A stretch of 44,789 bases of DNA. It comes from an uncultured Lachnospiraceae bacterium. GTDB taxonomy: Bacteria > Bacillota > Clostridia > Lachnospirales > Lachnospiraceae. The stretch lies in NCBI GenBank assembly GCA_947172705.1, contig CAMWCA010000027.1, forward strand, positions 1 through 44,789, given 5' to 3'. Positions 43,088-44,789 of the stretch are shown here, one piece after another (within the stretch, counting starts at the first letter, position 1; every line of letters starts with the position of its first letter). The notes below the pieces were generated by a model. That model was not told the DNA's origin. It worked only from the letters and a program-made list of their open reading frames with translations, and ran no database searches. Position numbers and translations under genes: made by a program.

Positions 43088-43206
43088 CATTTTTTTGTGA
43101 TGCTAAAAAATGCAGTTAAAAAATTACTAATGAGTGATATTGATCCATCAAAATGCATAAAAATGTGCAGAATCTTACAAAGATATTCAGCAAAGTGTGT
43201 GTTACC

Positions 43207-43245
43207 ATAATGTTTGTAGCAAGGAGCTACAAACATTATTTTTTT
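43207..43245 (+). terminator. perfect terminator or attenuator just before chvE
   Basis: ATAATGTTTGTAGC (43207-43220) and GCTACAAACATTAT (43226-43239) form a 14-bp perfect stem around AAGGA, followed by six T. It ends 15 nt before the chvE ATG, directly against the ribosome site AAGGGAGGA. There is no room for a promoter between it and the gene, so chvE mRNA must begin upstream and cross it or be made by regulated readthrough. Confidence 0.8.
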
Positions 43246-43260
43246 AAGGGAGGATAATTC

Positions 43261-44454
43261 ATGAAGAAGAAATTACTCAGCCTTATTCTTGCAGCAGCAA
43301 TGGTAACAACGATGCTGGTAGGATGCGGCGGCAAAGAAGCAGACGAGACAGCAAGCAACAGCGCACCTGTAGCTGATGAGGTAGTTGAGGATGACGCAGC
43401 GCCGGCGCCTGCAGCCGATGAAGGAGACGCAGCAGGGGGCATTCAGGTAGGTATCGTACTTCCTACAAAGGATGAGCCCAGATGGTTACAGGATCAGGCA
43501 CAGTTTGAGAGTATCCTGGGAGATGCAGGATTTACAAATCAGGTATTGTTCAGCCAGGGATCTTCTGCAACTGAAAAGACCAACGTAGAGACACTTGTTT
43601 CTCAGGGTATTGATGTTTTGATCATTTGTGCACAGGACGGTGCAGCAGCAGCGGCAGCAGTGGAAGCAGCTAAGGCAGAAGGCGTAACCGTTATCGCATA
43701 TGACAGATTGATTACAGGCACAGATGCAGTTGATTATTATGTAACTTTTGACAGCTTCTCCGTTGGAGCAGCACAGGGACAGTATCTGGTTGACAACGCA
43801 CCTGCAGGAAGCGGTATTCCTCTTTACTTATATGCAGGCGCAGCAACAGATAACAACGCATTTATCTTCTTTGAGGGCGCATGGAGTGTTCTTCAGCCCA
43901 AGATTGCTGACGGTACATTCGTAATCGCTAACTCTTCTGAGGCAGTTGGTTTACAGGACAAGGCAGAGCTTACCCGTGACGAGGAAGCAGCTATCATCGG
44001 ACAGATCACAACCGATTGGGATTTCAACGTTGCTAAGTCCAAAGCAGAAGCACACTTGACAGCAGCAAGCGCTGACATGAAGGGTGACGTTTTAGTACTT
44101 GGTCCTAACGATGGTACAGCTCGTTCTATCGCAGACGTATTTGCAACCGACAAGGATGTATCAAGCTATGTTGTAACAGGTCAGGACGCTGAGATCGCAT
44201 CTGTTCAGTACGTGATCGATGGCAAGCAGTCCATGACAGTATTTAAGGATACCCGTACACTTGCAGCTGACTCTGTTGCTATGGCAGTATCCATCCTGAA
44301 CGGCGAGACACCTGCTACAGATACAACTTACAACAATGAAGCAAAAGACGTACCTGCTAAACAGACAAACATCGTAGTTGTAACAAAGGATAATGTGAAG
44401 GCAGCACTTATTGATTCCGGATATTATGACGCATCGGAGTTCACCGGATTATAA
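43261..44454 (+). CDS. chvE: multiple-monosaccharide ABC transporter substrate-binding lipoprotein
   Basis: A 397-residue high-abundance type sugar receptor. Signal peptide and lipobox MLVGC give lipidated Cys22, followed by an acidic Ala-rich linker. The binding domain has VGIVLPTKDEPRWLQDQAQF, VIAYDRLITG, ATDNNAFIFFEGAWSVLQP and VTGQDAEIASVQYVIDGKQ, typical of ChvE/MmsA-system receptors for glucose, galactose, xylose or arabinose. Codon use looks more biased (GCA, CTT, ATC) than in neighbours, fitting strong expression. The hairpin after it and the terminator before it suggest special dosage control. Confidence 0.92.
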   Translation: MKKKLLSLILAAAMVTTMLVGCGGKEADETASNSAPVADEVVEDDAAPAPAADEGDAAGGIQVGIVLPTKDEPRWLQDQAQFESILGDAGFTNQVLFSQGSSATEKTNVETLVSQGIDVLIICAQDGAAAAAAVEAAKAEGVTVIAYDRLITGTDAVDYYVTFDSFSVGAAQGQYLVDNAPAGSGIPLYLYAGAATDNNAFIFFEGAWSVLQPKIADGTFVIANSSEAVGLQDKAELTRDEEAAIIGQITTDWDFNVAKSKAEAHLTAASADMKGDVLVLGPNDGTARSIADVFATDKDVSSYVVTGQDAEIASVQYVIDGKQSMTVFKDTRTLAADSVAMAVSILNGETPATDTTYNNEAKDVPAKQTNIVVVTKDNVKAALIDSGYYDASEFTGL

Positions 44455-44486
44455 TAATCTGTGATTTATAAGTAATCAGTAATGAA

Positions 44487-44526
44487 AAAGGTCGGCTTTA
44501 AATAATAAAGTTTAAAGCCGACCTTT
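44487..44526 (+). terminator. strong hairpin between chvE and mmsA
   Basis: AAAGGTCGGCTTTAAA (44487-44502) and TTTAAAGCCGACCTTT (44511-44526) form a perfect 16-bp stem around TAATAAAG. The T run after it is short, so it is probably a leaky terminator or 3' protecting hairpin that keeps chvE mRNA more abundant than mmsA mRNA. Confidence 0.7.
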
Positions 44527-44575
44527 CCATAACGAGTGGGGAGAAAATCTCATATTTTTAATAAGGAGGCAGGGC

Positions 44576-44789
44576 ATGAGTGATTACATACTTGAAATGA
44601 GAAATATCACCAAAGAATTTCCCGGAGTAAAGGCCCTGGACAATGTAAATTTTAAAGTAAAACGTGGAGAAATCCATTGTCTGGTGGGAGAAAACGGGGC
44701 AGGAAAATCTACTCTGATGAAGGTGCTCTCCGGAGTGTACCATTATGGCACTTATTCCGGGGATATTGTCTATAACGGAGACGTGCAGC
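44576..44789 (+). CDS. mmsA: sugar ABC transporter ATP-binding protein, 3' end outside window
   Basis: The first 71 residues of a double-ATPase sugar importer subunit. [20 protein letters not shown] and the Walker [17 protein letters not shown] are clear; [12 protein letters not shown] is typical of the MmsA/XylG/AraG group. AAGGAGG lies 6-12 nt upstream. It completes the ChvE-type importer together with a permease presumably beyond the window. Confidence 0.93.
   Translation, partial: MSDYILEMRNITKEFPGVKALDNVNFKVKRGEIHCLVGENGAGKSTLMKVLSGVYHYGTYSGDIVYNGDVQ

Noticed and set aside
43088..43115. Weak inverted repeats GCATTTTTT/AAAAAATGC after the second binding-protein gene
   Set aside because: The stem is AT-rich with no proper T run beyond the stem; it is probably not a terminator.

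Overview
The window comes from a low-to-mid GC, spore-forming anaerobic Firmicute, most likely a Lachnospiraceae-type gut clostridium. The grounds are strong AGGAGG-type ribosome sites, a spmA sporulation gene, a holB-yaaT-yabB-rsmI gene order shared with Bacillus, a ZTP riboswitch, a PurO-type IMP cyclohydrolase, and a LytS/YesN-controlled sugar transporter of the ChvE/MmsA type. No species can be named from the sequence alone.

Layout. 1-404: the end of a tRNA cluster (Tyr partial, initiator Met, Phe, Lys) and its terminator. 560-11456: a housekeeping block on the + strand with a small lipoprotein, an HD-domain protein, an Orn/Lys/Arg decarboxylase, pyruvate kinase, a guanylate-kinase-like protein, YaaR, DNA polymerase III delta prime, RicT/YaaT, a YabB-type methyltransferase, a DUF4015 lipoprotein, RsmI and SpmA. 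11588-21792: a complete type I-C CRISPR-Cas locus (cas3-cas5c-cas8c-cas7c-cas4-cas1-cas2), leader and array with 30 full repeats of 32 bp. The array ends in a broken repeat, abutting an IS3-family remnant and then a frameshifted ISLre2-family element with visible terminal inverted repeats. That element has removed the start of a phage Rha-like gene. 24295-26208: two hicAB toxin-antitoxin cassettes with strong promoters, repeat operators and near-identical terminators. 26334-28868: a bacteriohemerythrin with an extra C-terminal domain, two tandem O6-alkylguanine-DNA alkyltransferase family genes, and what may be the remains of a two-gene defence operon. 28993-34918: an ECF sigma factor with a membrane protein and ABC exporter, an orphan FliD-like protein, and a PadR/HAAS pair. 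34994-35740: an SDR oxidoreductase.

35778-44789 is the most interesting region. A promoter and ZTP (pfl) riboswitch with a clear terminator precede purO and a stand-alone AICAR transformylase, which together do the job of PurH. No terminator is visible between these genes and a membrane-anchored sugar-binding protein, a LytS-type kinase, a YesN-type regulator and a second sugar-binding lipoprotein. This resembles the XylFII-LytS-YesN three-component sugar sensor of clostridia. A perfect intrinsic terminator then sits 15 nt before the ATG of the main binding protein (chvE), and a perfect 16-bp hairpin separates chvE from the ATPase gene mmsA, which runs off the window. The arrangement suggests that a purine/one-carbon stress signal (ZMP/ZTP) can also set the dose of a sugar-sensing system. 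This is inference from gene order and needs transcript evidence.

All calls rest on reading motifs and gene context; no database search was possible.
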